From Phytohabitans maris (GTDB taxonomy: Bacteria; Actinomycetota; Actinomycetes; Mycobacteriales; Micromonosporaceae), in NCBI RefSeq assembly GCF_031085175.1, contig NZ_JAVHUY010000007.1, positions 62,001-126,000 of the forward strand: a DNA stretch of 64,000 nucleotides, given 5' to 3'. A program made the translations under genes and the position numbers. The notes under the pieces were generated by a model. The model saw only the letters and a list, made by a program, of their open reading frames with translations, had not been told where the DNA came from and did no database searches. Of the stretch, positions 31,070 through 39,668 are shown one piece after another. How positions within the stretch are numbered: position 1 is the first letter of the stretch; the number at the start of each line of letters is the position of its first letter.

Positions 31070-31789
31070 GTGGCCAAACGAACTGACGGCCGACCCCGCC
31101 ATCAACAGATCGCCGCCGACCTTCGAGCGCGAATCATGTCTGGCGAACTGGGCCCAGGCACGCAACTTCCATCGACACCGAAACTCGTCGCGCAGTACGC
31201 CGCAGCGAACGCCACCATCCAACGCGCCCTGGCCTCCCTAAAGGACGAAGGCTTTCTCGACAGCCACATCGGCAAAGGCGTCTACGTCCGCGCCCGCCAA
31301 CCACACGTGGTCGACATCGCCGCCTACCTCGCACCGTCCCCACGCGGGTACAGCTACCAACTGCTGGACGTCCGCGAGGCCCGGCCACCAGCCGACGTCG
31401 CCGAAGCACTCGCACTGGCCGACGACGACCTGGCCGTACTACGGCACCGGCTACTACTACACGCCGATGAGCCCGTCGAGCTGTCCTGGTCGTACTACCC
31501 ACTCCAGATCGTCCGAGGAAGCGACATCACCAAACGCGGCAAGATCCCCGGCGGGGCACCACGAGTACTGGCCGACCTCGGCTACCCGCAACGCGAGCTT
31601 CTCGACCGGCTCTCCGCACGACTGCCCACCACCCACGAGCTCGAGCTGCTAGACCTCCCCGACGACGTGCCCGTGATCCGCCAGCTTCGAGTCATCCACT
31701 CCGACGGCGCCCAACCGGTCGAAGCCTCAATCCTCGTCAAGGGCGCCCACCTCTACGAACTGAAATACCTGCAGCCCATCCCGCACTGA
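31070..31789 (+). CDS. GntR-family regulator with UTRA domain
   Basis: A 239-residue HutC-subfamily regulator starting at the GTG at 31070 (AAGGA upstream). The winged helix is RHQQIAADLRARIMSGELGPGTQLPSTPKLVAQYAAANATIQRALASLKDEGFL (in parts). The UTRA domain follows with DEPVELSWSYYPLQIVRGSDI and QPVEASILVKGAHLYELKY. Such proteins bind a small ligand and repress by binding operator pairs. The repeats at 30385-30470 are natural candidates. In actinobacterial plasmids and integrated elements this family often controls maintenance or transfer genes. Confidence 0.8.
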   Translation: MAKRTDGRPRHQQIAADLRARIMSGELGPGTQLPSTPKLVAQYAAANATIQRALASLKDEGFLDSHIGKGVYVRARQPHVVDIAAYLAPSPRGYSYQLLDVREARPPADVAEALALADDDLAVLRHRLLLHADEPVELSWSYYPLQIVRGSDITKRGKIPGGAPRVLADLGYPQRELLDRLSARLPTTHELELLDLPDDVPVIRQLRVIHSDGAQPVEASILVKGAHLYELKYLQPIPH

Positions 31790-31803
31790 CCTGCCCTCGC
31801 CAA

Positions 31804-31941
31804 TTACACCGCGGCGCAGCGGTCATGCCCGTCGCAGGGGACCTGCCGCCCCAGCGGCTTGCCGGCCAGATCGGGCGACAGCTCGAGCCGGTAGTACCAG
31901 CTGACGTGCCCCGGGTTCCAGGCCCCACCCGGCCGGTGCAG
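31804..31941 (-). pseudogene. Remnant protein fragment near the island end
   Basis: An open stretch between a TAG and the TAA at 31804 reads AWNPGHVSWYYRLELSPDLAGKPLGRQ and ends CDGHDRCAAV. It looks like the end of a real protein but has no start codon. The rest of 31790-32292 carries no gene that I can support; this is the segment directly beside the tRNA attachment side. Confidence 0.3.
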
Positions 31942-32292
31942 CTACGGGCACCCCCTTGCGGTCCGACGACTACAGCGTTTGGAGTAGTACTGCGAGCCGG
32001 CGTCGCTCGGGTGTCCTGCGACCCGACTCAGCCACTGACCACCCGTGAGCCAGCGATCAGCACCGGCACCCGCGCGGCGATCGCCGCCTGCGCACAACGC
32101 AGCCACCGCACCCCACCAAGATCACATTCTGGGGCCGTCACCGCCAGGCCATCGAACGGTGCTGCCTAAACCACCACCGGCCGCACCGTTCGCTGGCTCC
32201 AGAGCACACGACGAGCACACGTCCACCCACTGTGGACATCAAGAAAACTCCAATCCCAGACAGAAGCCCAGGTCAGATCCTTGATCAATTGT

Positions 32293-32364
32293 GCGCCGCC
32301 AGGGACTCGAACCCCGAACCCGCGGATTAAGAGTCCGCTGCTCTGCCAGTTGAGCTAGCGGCGC
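32293..32364 (-). tRNA. tRNA-Lys (anticodon CTT)
   Basis: A complete cloverleaf: 7-bp acceptor GCGCCGC/GCGGCGC, D-arm GCTC...GAGC, anticodon arm GCGGA-CTCTTAA-TCCGC with anticodon CTT, and T-arm CGGGG-TTCGAGT-CCCTG. Its 3' end is at 32293, facing the accessory region. CCA is not encoded. Confidence 0.95.
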
Positions 32365-32514
32365 TCGCTGACAACGGCAGCAACCTTAACACGGCCCTCA
32401 GCACCACTTCCAACCGGTTCGCTCGGCGCGGCGGGCCGAGTGGTGGAAGCGACACACGCGCTGATCTGGCAGGGTGCTGGACTGGCCATCGCGGCTGCGC
32501 GGGTAGTGCACCAT

Positions 32515-32587
32515 AAACCCAAGCACCACAAACCCAAGCACCACATCGGTGGCACCATCCAACCCAACCGCACCATCCAACCCAAAC
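32515..32587. repeat. Two adjacent tandem duplications upstream of the first L,D-transpeptidase gene
   Basis: AAACCCAAGCACCAC occurs twice in tandem (32515-32544), and an 18-base unit starting GCACCATCCAACCCAA occurs twice (32552-32587). They lie 50-120 bases before the ATG at 32634, in the likely promoter or leader. No other gene is seen in 32365-32633. Confidence 0.8.
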
Positions 32588-32633
32588 GACAACCGAGCCG
32601 AGCCGGCAGGGCACCTAAGAACGGGGACGAAAC

Positions 32634-33884
32634 ATGAGCAGGGGCACGCGGGGGTTGGTGAAGGCTGCCGTGCTGGCGCTGCTGGCTCCGCTGGCGCTCA
32701 CCGCCTGTGGTGACGGCGGCGGCGAGCAGCCCCGGTTCGTGGACGGGACCACGGCCACCGCGGGGCCGGCGGCCGATGTCCCGGCCAGCCCCGACGCGGA
32801 GGGCAGGGGTGAGCAGGCCGCGGCGTTCTCGTTCTCGATCACCCCGGCGGCCAACGCGAAGAACCTGCCGGTGAGCTCCGAGATCGGCGTCAAGCTGGAC
32901 GACGGCGAGGTCACCTCGGTCACGCTGGCCGAGGCGGGCGGCGGCAAGGTGTCCGGCAAGATGCGCGACGACGGCAGCGCCTGGGTGCCCAGCAGCCCGC
33001 TGAAGTACGGCAAGCAGTACACGGCGACGGTCACCGCGACCAAGGACGGCGGCACGGCGACCCAGACCACGACGTTCACCACGATGGGCGAACCCGGCAA
33101 GCGGGTCGGGACCGGCCTCTACCTCTTCGACGGCAAGACGTACGGCGTGGCCATGCCCGTGGTCGTGGAGTTCCACCCGGGCATCGCCAAGAAGGACCGG
33201 GCGGCCGTGCAGAAGCGGATGTTCGTGAGCACCGACCCGCCGCAGCCGGGAGCCTGGCACTGGGTCTCCAACGGCACCCAGGCGTACTACCGGGCGCCGG
33301 AGTACTGGCAGCCGGGTACGAAGATCACCACGCGGATCGCGCTGGGTGGACATCCGATGGGTCAGGGGCGGTACGGGGACACCGACCGGAAGGCGACCGC
33401 GAAGATCGGTGACCGGTTCGAGATGAAGGTCGACAACAAGAGCAAGAAGATGACCGTCCTGAAGAACGGCAAGGTCGTGAAGACCATGCCGGTCAGCCTG
33501 GGCAAAAAGAGCACGCCCTCGGCCAGCGGGACCATGGTGGTGATGGAGAAGAAGGAGCAGACCGTCTTCGACACCACCAACGACCCCAACCCCGCCGATC
33601 GTTACCGGGTGGACATCGCGTTCGCGCAGCGGTTGACCTGGAGCGGGCAGTACATCCACGCGGCGCCCTGGTCCGTCGGGCAGCAGGGCCGCACCAACGT
33701 GTCGCACGGCTGCGTCAACGTCTCCACCGAAAACGCCCGCTGGCTCTTCGGCCAGACCAAGGTCGGCGATCCGGTGACCGTGACGGGCACGGAGGAGAAG
33801 CTGAGCCCGGGCAACGGGTGGACCGCGTGGAACATGAGCTGGAAAGAGTTCATCAAGGGCAGCGCTCTGCCCGTAACGCAATGA
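32634..33884 (+). CDS. L,D-transpeptidase lipoprotein 1
   Basis: A 416-residue protein starting at the ATG at 32634. A lipoprotein signal ends at C25 (LTAC). An N-terminal Ig-like domain (FSFSITPAANAKNLPVSSEI) and a second domain precede the YkuD catalytic domain, which carries H358-G-C360 in NVSHGCVNVS. These enzymes form 3-3 cross-links in peptidoglycan outside the membrane, as LdtMt2 does in mycobacteria. A close paralogue follows 141 bases later. Third-position GC is typical of the chromosome. Confidence 0.9.
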   Translation: MSRGTRGLVKAAVLALLAPLALTACGDGGGEQPRFVDGTTATAGPAADVPASPDAEGRGEQAAAFSFSITPAANAKNLPVSSEIGVKLDDGEVTSVTLAEAGGGKVSGKMRDDGSAWVPSSPLKYGKQYTATVTATKDGGTATQTTTFTTMGEPGKRVGTGLYLFDGKTYGVAMPVVVEFHPGIAKKDRAAVQKRMFVSTDPPQPGAWHWVSNGTQAYYRAPEYWQPGTKITTRIALGGHPMGQGRYGDTDRKATAKIGDRFEMKVDNKSKKMTVLKNGKVVKTMPVSLGKKSTPSASGTMVVMEKKEQTVFDTTNDPNPADRYRVDIAFAQRLTWSGQYIHAAPWSVGQQGRTNVSHGCVNVSTENARWLFGQTKVGDPVTVTGTEEKLSPGNGWTAWNMSWKEFIKGSALPVTQ

Positions 33885-34025
33885 ATGCGAATAAAGCGGG
33901 GCAAATCAGAGTGTTCAACGCCACGGCATGAAACCGGGATTTGGTGGAGCGCGTCATTAGAGGAGGATTGACCTCTGCGCCTGGGTAATGAGCGCACAGG
34001 GGCATCGACGATTTGCGAGGGGACC

Positions 34026-35270
34026 ATGGCAGCGATGCGATCGCACCGACGTACACCGAGCCGGAAGGCCGCGTGGCGTGCGTTCTCCGCCGCGGTGCTG
34101 GCCGGCGTCCTCGCCCTCACCGCCTGTGGCAACGACTCGCCCGCCGCCTCGTGGAACGACGGTAAGAACGGCGGCGGTGGCCAGCAGCAGGAAGACAGCG
34201 GCCCCAAGCAGGGCGCCACGGTCACCAGCCCGGCCGCGGACGCCAAGGACGTGCCGGCGTCCACGGCGATCGCGTTCACGATGGACAACGCGAGCAACCC
34301 CACCGTCGAGCTCAAGAGCGCGGGCGGCGAGGCGGTCGAGGGCACCATGCAGGAAGACGGCAAGTCGTGGCTGCCGAGCGGCGCGCTCGAGTACGGCACC
34401 GCCTACACGGTGACGATCAACGCGACCGGCTCGGACGGCAAGCCGACCACCAGCACCAGCTCGTTCACGACGATGGCCAAGCCCAGCAAGGTCGTGCGGG
34501 TCTCCAGCTTCCTCGGTGACGGCCAGGTCGTGGGCGTGGGCATGCCGCTGATCGTGCGCTTCGGCCGGGAGGTCCCGCAGGACTACCGCGACGACGTGCA
34601 GCGGCGCCTGTTCGTCCAGTCCACGCCCCAGCAGGAGGGCATCTGGCACTGGACCAGCCCGACCGAGGTGCACTACCGGCCGAAGACGTACTGGCAGGCC
34701 GGCACCAAGATCTCGTACAAGCTGCAGACCGGTGGGCTGCCGATGGGCGACGGCTACTACGGGCGCGCCGACGTCAACGTCGACGTCAAGATCGGGCCAT
34801 CGTTCGTCATGTCGGTCGACAACAAGACCAAGAAGATGACCGTCACCAAGGACGGCAAGGTCATCAAGACCATCCCGGTCAGCCTCGGCAAGAAGAGCAC
34901 GCCCTCGGCCAGCGGCACCATGGTGATCATCGAAAAGCAGCGCAAGACCGTCTTCGACACCATGGACGACCCCAACCCGGCCAACCGTTACCGCACTCCG
35001 ATCGACTACGCGCAGCGGCTCACCTGGAGCGGCCAGTTCATCCACGCGGCGCCCTGGTCGGAGGGGGTGCAGGGGCGCACCAACGTCTCGCACGGCTGCG
35101 TCAACGTGTCGATGGCGATGGGCGCCTGGCTCTTCGGCCAGACCCGGATCGGCGACGTGATCACGGTCAAGAACACCGAAGAGAAGCTCCAGAACGGCAA
35201 CGGCTGGACCGACTGGAACATGAGCTGGGAGCAGTACGTCAAGGGCAGCGCGATCCCCTACAACGGATAA
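34026..35270 (+). CDS. L,D-transpeptidase lipoprotein 2
   Basis: A 414-residue paralogue of the preceding protein, starting at the ATG at 34026 with GAGGGG just upstream. The lipoprotein cysteine is C34 (LTAC). The same Ig-like region, linker MTVTKDGKVIKTIPVSLGKK and catalytic NVSHGCVNVSMAMGAWLFGQ are present. The two genes are a tandem duplication with diverged N-terminal domains, suggesting different locations or timing rather than new chemistry. Confidence 0.9.
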   Translation: MAAMRSHRRTPSRKAAWRAFSAAVLAGVLALTACGNDSPAASWNDGKNGGGGQQQEDSGPKQGATVTSPAADAKDVPASTAIAFTMDNASNPTVELKSAGGEAVEGTMQEDGKSWLPSGALEYGTAYTVTINATGSDGKPTTSTSSFTTMAKPSKVVRVSSFLGDGQVVGVGMPLIVRFGREVPQDYRDDVQRRLFVQSTPQQEGIWHWTSPTEVHYRPKTYWQAGTKISYKLQTGGLPMGDGYYGRADVNVDVKIGPSFVMSVDNKTKKMTVTKDGKVIKTIPVSLGKKSTPSASGTMVIIEKQRKTVFDTMDDPNPANRYRTPIDYAQRLTWSGQFIHAAPWSEGVQGRTNVSHGCVNVSMAMGAWLFGQTRIGDVITVKNTEEKLQNGNGWTDWNMSWEQYVKGSAIPYNG

Positions 35271-35280
35271 TCGATGAGCC

Positions 35281-35305
35281 CCGGTCCGCCTCAGCTGCGG
35301 ACCGG
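35281..35305. terminator. Hairpin after the second L,D-transpeptidase gene
   Basis: CCGGTCCGC and GCGGACCGG pair around a 7-base loop, 10 bases after the stop at 35270. A related hairpin occurs at about 48293-48313, so it is also part of a dispersed repeat. Confidence 0.6.
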
Positions 35306-35309
35306 ATGC

Positions 35310-35385
35310 TCCCGCGGGCACCGCTGCGGTCGGCGGCTCGCGTAGACGCTCGCCGAAACCCCGACCTCCGCTGCCTGGCCCGCGG
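35310..35385. repeat. Dispersed intergenic repeat, copy 1
   Basis: TCCCGCGGGCACCGC...CGGCGGCTCGC...CGCTCGCCGA...CTCCGCTGCC is shared in order with 48373-48446. It lies between the L,D-transpeptidase terminator and tRNA-His and contains no gene. Confidence 0.6.
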
Positions 35386-35421
35386 GACAAGCCCTCGCTG
35401 GCGGTGCCGCGAAACAAACTC

Positions 35422-35498
35422 TGGGGTGACTGAGGGGATTTGAACCCCCGACACCCGGGACCACAACCCGGTGCTCTGCCAACTGAGCTACAGCCACC
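35422..35498 (-). tRNA. tRNA-His (anticodon GTG)
   Basis: The acceptor stem is GTGGCTG/CAGTCAC with the extra 5' G expected for tRNA-His. The D-arm contains AGCTCAGTTGGCAGAGC, the anticodon loop TTGTGGT gives GTG, and the T-arm is GGGGG-TTCAAAT-CCCCT. The 3' CCA is encoded. Confidence 0.95.
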
Positions 35499-35584
35499 AC
35501 GTCAGCCGCGCCGGAGGTGCCGGTGCGGTGCGCCGACCAATGATAGCCATACCCTGGCCACATCCGTCGACAGGGTATCGGTGG

Positions 35585-36175
35585 TCAGAGCGTCGCGGCG
35601 ATCGCCTTGGCCGCCTCCACGTCCGGCCCGGGGAGCGGTACGAAGATGGTGCGGCGGTAGTACTCGAGCTCGCGGATGCTCTCCCGGATGTCCGCGAGCG
35701 CGCGGTGGGCCAGTCCCTTCGCCGGCTGGCCGAAGTACACCCGGGGGTACCAGCGGCGGCACAGCTCCTTGATGGACGAGACGTCGATCATGCGGTAGTG
35801 CAGGTGGGCGTCGAGTCGCGGCATGTCGCGCGCCACGAACCCGCGGTCGGTGGCGATCGAGTTGCCACAGAGCGGCGCGCTACGCGGGTCTGGTACCCAA
35901 CGGGTGATGTACTCCATGATCATGTCTTCGGCTTCGGGGACCGAGACCGCCGAGCGGCGGACCTCCTCCGTCAGGCCGGACTTTTTATGCATGTCGCGCA
36001 CAACGTCGGGCATATCGGCCAGCGCCGCATCGTCGGCATGGATAACGACGTCGACCCCGTCGCCGAGCACCCGCAGGTCAGGGTCGGTGACCAGCGCGGC
36101 CACCTCGATCAGCGCATCCTTGCCGAGGTCGAGCCCGGTCATCTCACAGTCGATCCAGACCAGAAGATCAGCCAC
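35585..36175 (-). CDS. orn: Oligoribonuclease
   Basis: A 196-residue DEDDh exonuclease starting at the GTG at 36175. [30 protein letters not shown] and [18 protein letters not shown] are the Exo I, II and III motifs of Orn. It degrades 2-5-nucleotide RNAs, including pGpG, to mononucleotides in the cytoplasm. Length matches the family. It is divergent from the GT87 gene. Confidence 0.95.
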   Translation of the reverse strand: MADLLVWIDCEMTGLDLGKDALIEVAALVTDPDLRVLGDGVDVVIHADDAALADMPDVVRDMHKKSGLTEEVRRSAVSVPEAEDMIMEYITRWVPDPRSAPLCGNSIATDRGFVARDMPRLDAHLHYRMIDVSSIKELCRRWYPRVYFGQPAKGLAHRALADIRESIRELEYYRRTIFVPLPGPDVEAAKAIAATL

Positions 36176-36239
36176 GGGCTCAGCCTACGCGCCGACGGCC
36201 GTACATCACCCTGGCCGAAGCGCCGTTACGCTGCTGAAC

Positions 36240-37472
36240 ATGCCGAAAGCCATCCGGATCGCCACCGTCACGGCAATCGCCGGCGCGGTCGCCGCCTTCC
36301 TGGAGTGGTACGGCAACCGCCACGACTTCTTCGACCTGCGCATCTACGTCAGCGCGATGCGGTGGTGGGCCGACGGTCACCCGCTCTACGACTACGCCCA
36401 GCCCGACCGGGTGCAGGGTGAGCTCTACTTCACGTACCCGCCGTTCGCCGCCGCGCTGCTCCGCCCGCTCGCCGCGATCCCGGTGGGCGCCACGATCGTG
36501 ATCTTCCTGATCGGCACCGCGGTCGCCATCGCCGTCACCACCTGGTGGCTCGTACATCCCGTCGCGCTCCGCCACGGGCAGCCGCCGTGGTTCGTGGTGG
36601 GGATCGCCATCCCGCTGGTCTTCCTGATCGAGCCGACCCGCGAGACGTTCACGTTCGGCCAGATCAACATGCTGCTCGTCGTGCTGATCCTCGGCGACCT
36701 GCTCCTGCTGGTACCCAGAAACTCGCGCTGGGCCGGCTTGGGCGTCGGCTTGGCGACGGCGCTCAAGCTGTACCCGGGGATCTTTGTCGTCTATCTCCTG
36801 GCCACGCGGCGCTGGCGCGCCGCGATCACGGCGAGTGCGGCGGCGGTCGGGGCGACCCTGCTGGCGGCGGCGATGGCGCCGCGCGACTCGTGGCAGTTCT
36901 GGACGCACGAGCTGTGGGCGACCGACCGGGTGGGGCGCACCGACTACACCGGCAACCAGTCGCTGCTCGGGCTCCTCGGCCGGGCCGCGCTCCCCGCCGA
37001 GCCGAGCCGGCTGGTGTGGCTCGGGCTGGTCGCGCTCGTCGCGGTGTACGGCATCCGCCGCGCCGCCCAGGCCGCCCGCGCCGGCGACGAGGTCGCGGGG
37101 CTCGCGCTGGCCGGGCTGGTCGGGGCGCTGGCCAGCCCGATCGCGTGGACACACCACGTGTACTGGTTCGTGCCCGCCTTCGTCGTGCTGGTCGACGCCG
37201 CCCTCCGCGAACGCGACCTGCGACCGCGCCTCGCGTTGCTGGGGCTGGCCGCCGCCGGGTTCCTGGTGCTGCTGCGTGGCGTGGTCTCGTTTGACGACTG
37301 GGGCATCGCGCCGCTGCCGACCGACACGGTGGGTGAGTTTCTCCGGCGCAACGCGTATGCGCTGCTCGCGCTCGTGTTGATCGCCGTGCTGCCGGTGCGG
37401 ACCGGGGTGCTCGATTATCGCAGACGAGGGGCGAAATGGACAGATCTACCTAGCCACGCCCGAGTGGGCTAA
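36240..37472 (+). CDS. GT87-family polyprenol-phosphate mannosyltransferase-like membrane protein
   Basis: A 410-residue protein with about ten hydrophobic segments, starting at the ATG at 36240. DFFDLRIYVSAMRWWADGHPLYDY near the N-terminus has the acidic first-loop residue used by GT-C enzymes, and FTYPPFAAALLRPLA and GQINMLLVVLILGDLLL are GT87 signatures. Homologues such as PimE add alpha-1,2-mannose to membrane-bound glycolipids. It is divergent from orn. Confidence 0.8.
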   Translation: MPKAIRIATVTAIAGAVAAFLEWYGNRHDFFDLRIYVSAMRWWADGHPLYDYAQPDRVQGELYFTYPPFAAALLRPLAAIPVGATIVIFLIGTAVAIAVTTWWLVHPVALRHGQPPWFVVGIAIPLVFLIEPTRETFTFGQINMLLVVLILGDLLLLVPRNSRWAGLGVGLATALKLYPGIFVVYLLATRRWRAAITASAAAVGATLLAAAMAPRDSWQFWTHELWATDRVGRTDYTGNQSLLGLLGRAALPAEPSRLVWLGLVALVAVYGIRRAAQAARAGDEVAGLALAGLVGALASPIAWTHHVYWFVPAFVVLVDAALRERDLRPRLALLGLAAAGFLVLLRGVVSFDDWGIAPLPTDTVGEFLRRNAYALLALVLIAVLPVRTGVLDYRRRGAKWTDLPSHARVG

Positions 37473-37660
37473 TCTGTCCTTAACAGACAAGCTCCCCATC
37501 CTCCCCCAAAGATCAACAGCGCACCGTTTCCCCCGGTGAGAGTGGCCCTCCGCAAACGGCATGCGGAGGGCCACTCGCCATTTCTACACCTCACTCCGCC
37601 GATCCAGGGCGTATCCGCCGATCTGGAGAGCTTCGGAGTCGGGGTGGCTTCGCCCTCCCA

Positions 37661-37723
37661 CGGCTGTGATCGAAGCTCCCCCCAAGTCGCTAGAACGACG
37701 TGGGGGGAGCTTCGATCACAGCC
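37661..37723. terminator. Bidirectional terminator palindrome, copy 1
   Basis: Perfect 22-bp arms beginning GGCTGTGATCGAAGCTCCCC surround the loop containing CGCTAGAACGACGTG. It lies between a plus-strand gene ending at 37472 and a minus-strand gene ending at 37735. The same core (TGATC-x-AAGCTCCC) and loop recur at 44350-44411. Otherwise 37473-37734 is empty of genes. Confidence 0.8.
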
Positions 37724-37734
37724 GATCGCCCCGG

Positions 37735-38913
37735 TCAGTCGCGGGTGCGGCGGGCGGTCGGTGAGGAGACCGTGGGCACGGTGGTGTCGGCGGGCAGGCC
37801 GGCCGCGGTCTTGCGGCGGCGGGTGGATCTGGTCCCGGTGCCGAGTGCCCCCAGCGCGCTGGCCAGGTCGGCCGAGCCGGGCAGGTCCGGACCGATCGGC
37901 GGCCCGTCGGCCGGTTCCGGCCCCGCCGCTTCCCCGGCGGCGACGTCGTCCCCCGCCGGTTCGCCGGCCGCCCGCGGCTCGCCGAGCCAGCCGTCCCCCG
38001 GTTCGTCGGGCAGAGCGCGCTCCAGGACGGGGCCGGGCACGGTGGCGCGGCCCGCGACCGGGCCGGGCGAGACCGGGTGGAGGTCCGCGACCGGCTCGGT
38101 GGGCAGGGGGGCCGGCGTGACGGCCACGCTCGGGTGCGGCGGCCAGGCCAGGATCGGCTGCACCGGCATCGGGAGGGGCGGGGTCCAGCCCGTCCGCGGG
38201 CGGTCGACGAGATGCGCCGGCACGGACGCCGACCCGGTCAGGACGTCGGCGAGCGTGGCCGGGCGGGCGAGCGGAGGGCGGCGGGACGGCCAGGCCAGCG
38301 TCGCCATGCCGAGTACGACCAGCACCGCCCCCGCGACCAGCAGGCCCCACGTCGCCGAGCCCAGCCAGCCGGGGCGCACCTCCACGCGCAGGTCGACCGT
38401 CATGCCGGCGCTCGCGTCCGGGCGCATCACGACCAGGGCCAGCCGCTGGCCGCGTACCTCGGAGGAGGCCCAGCCCACCTCTCCCGTGCCGGACATCTGC
38501 CAGATGGGCTGCGCGGCGGGTACCGCCCTGCCCCCGACCGGCGTCACCGCCACCGGGAGCGGGCCGGCGGTCAGGCTGACCCGGTCGACCTGGGCGTACG
38601 CGGCGCCGTGCAGGTAGCGGGCCACGTCTTCGGCCGGCGCGATGGCGACCAGCGCCGGCCCCGCCTCCGTACGGGCGCTGACCCGAAGCCGGGTGTCCCG
38701 GGCGCGGGCGAACGGGGCGTCCCGGCGCAGGAGCGCGTCGAGGTCCGGTACGACGACCGCGTGGCCGGGTGTGGTGATGCGCTCGACCCGGCCGCTGAAC
38801 GCCCCGTCCCCGTCGCGATGCTGCATGGCTGTCCACAGTGCACCGCCGACCAGCAGCACCGGCAGTCCGATGGTGAGCAGCAACATGCCAGCAGCCGTAC
38901 GCACGATCCGCAT
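37735..38913 (-). CDS. Membrane protein of unknown function with Pro-rich tail
   Basis: A 392-residue protein starting at the ATG at 38913 (GGAGGGG upstream). An N-terminal membrane segment (MLLLTIGLPVLLVGGALW) precedes an external domain of about 170 residues. A second membrane segment (ATWGLLVAGAVLVVLGMATLAW) follows, then a long proline/alanine-rich cytoplasmic tail ending in basic residues. I do not recognise the family. It is followed by the terminator palindrome. Confidence 0.65.
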   Translation of the reverse strand: MRIVRTAAGMLLLTIGLPVLLVGGALWTAMQHRDGDGAFSGRVERITTPGHAVVVPDLDALLRRDAPFARARDTRLRVSARTEAGPALVAIAPAEDVARYLHGAAYAQVDRVSLTAGPLPVAVTPVGGRAVPAAQPIWQMSGTGEVGWASSEVRGQRLALVVMRPDASAGMTVDLRVEVRPGWLGSATWGLLVAGAVLVVLGMATLAWPSRRPPLARPATLADVLTGSASVPAHLVDRPRTGWTPPLPMPVQPILAWPPHPSVAVTPAPLPTEPVADLHPVSPGPVAGRATVPGPVLERALPDEPGDGWLGEPRAAGEPAGDDVAAGEAAGPEPADGPPIGPDLPGSADLASALGALGTGTRSTRRRKTAAGLPADTTVPTVSSPTARRTRD

Positions 38914-38964
38914 TCCCGGTTCCCCTCCAAGATGCCCCTTATGAGGAGAACGAGCGGATCGGCG

Positions 38965-39657
38965 TCACGACGCCTTGCGGCTCCGGACAAACGCGAGACC
39001 GCCGAGGACCAGCCCGCCGAGCCCGGCCACCAGTGCCACCACGGCGAGGATCACGGCCAGCCCGTCGCCGCCGTCATCGTCCTCGGTGGACGGGGCCGCG
39101 GCGTCGGGGGCGGAGGTGGGATCCGCCGCCGCCGCGGAGACGAGGGCGAGCACCGGCGCGGGCTCCTCCGGCTCCTCGGCGCCCGGCTGCGGCTCCTCGA
39201 TCCAGCGGGAGACCTCGTTGTCGGAGTACGTCTGGAGCGCCTTGAAGACCATCCTGTCCACATCGGGCAGTGGGCCCATCGAGACCGGAAACTCCACGAA
39301 CTCGCCCGGCTTGACGCCACCGCCCGCCGGAGCGGTCCAGGTGATCTTCGAGACGACCTCGCTGACCTGGCTGCCGTGCACGTCCACCGGCGGGTCGACC
39401 TTGCGCCGCTCCACCGTCGCCGTCCAGCCCGCCACCGGCATGATCGAGACCGAGCCGACCGGGGCGTTCTCCGGGAGGACGACCTCGAGCTTCACGGTGG
39501 AGGCGGTGTCGCTCTCGTTCGGCACCCGGAACGCCAGGCGCGCGAAGCCGCCCTTCTCCGCCTCCTGCGGGTTGACGGTGACGTGTGCGGCGGCCGGTGC
39601 CGCCACCGCCAGGAGGAAGGTGACAGCGGCGCCGAGCACGAGAGCAACGCGTTTCAT
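38965..39657 (-). CDS. ycnI: YcnI-family copper-associated protein
   Basis: A 230-residue exported membrane-anchored protein starting at the ATG at 39657. The signal sequence ends AAPAAAHVTVNP, so the mature N-terminus is the family's conserved histidine. VPNESDTASTVKLEVVLPE, and later WTAPAGGGVKPGEFVEFPVSMGPLPD, are DUF1775/YcnI signatures. A C-terminal membrane helix (VILAVVALVAGLGGLVLGGLAF) anchors it. YcnI binds Cu(II). The CopC-CopD gene ends 12 bases upstream of its start, so the two form a copper module. Confidence 0.85.
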   Translation of the reverse strand: MKRVALVLGAAVTFLLAVAAPAAAHVTVNPQEAEKGGFARLAFRVPNESDTASTVKLEVVLPENAPVGSVSIMPVAGWTATVERRKVDPPVDVHGSQVSEVVSKITWTAPAGGGVKPGEFVEFPVSMGPLPDVDRMVFKALQTYSDNEVSRWIEEPQPGAEEPEEPAPVLALVSAAAADPTSAPDAAAPSTEDDDGGDGLAVILAVVALVAGLGGLVLGGLAFVRSRKAS

Positions 39658-39668
39658 CGGGAACCCTT

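Larger units (their letters stand above)
1..32292. mobile_element. Accessory genomic island ending at the 3' end of tRNA-Lys (left end outside window)
   Basis: The DNA left of the tRNA-Lys 3' end carries cargo-type genes: a Cas12m-like protein, many small unknown proteins, HTH/TPR and GntR regulators, decayed transporter genes and a 7-deazapurine operon. The DNA to the right carries housekeeping genes. Tyrosine-recombinase elements of actinobacteria commonly insert in tRNA 3' ends, and this tRNA has its 3' end facing the island. Base composition varies inside it: about 19300-21100 is visibly less GC-rich. I see no integrase, excisionase, replication or transfer gene and could not identify a second copy of the tRNA 3' end, so the boundary and the idea of one single element are inference. 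Confidence 0.5.

Noticed and set aside
31790-32292. An integrase gene next to the tRNA
   Set aside because: No frame in this segment shows tyrosine-recombinase motifs; only a short unrelated protein end is readable.
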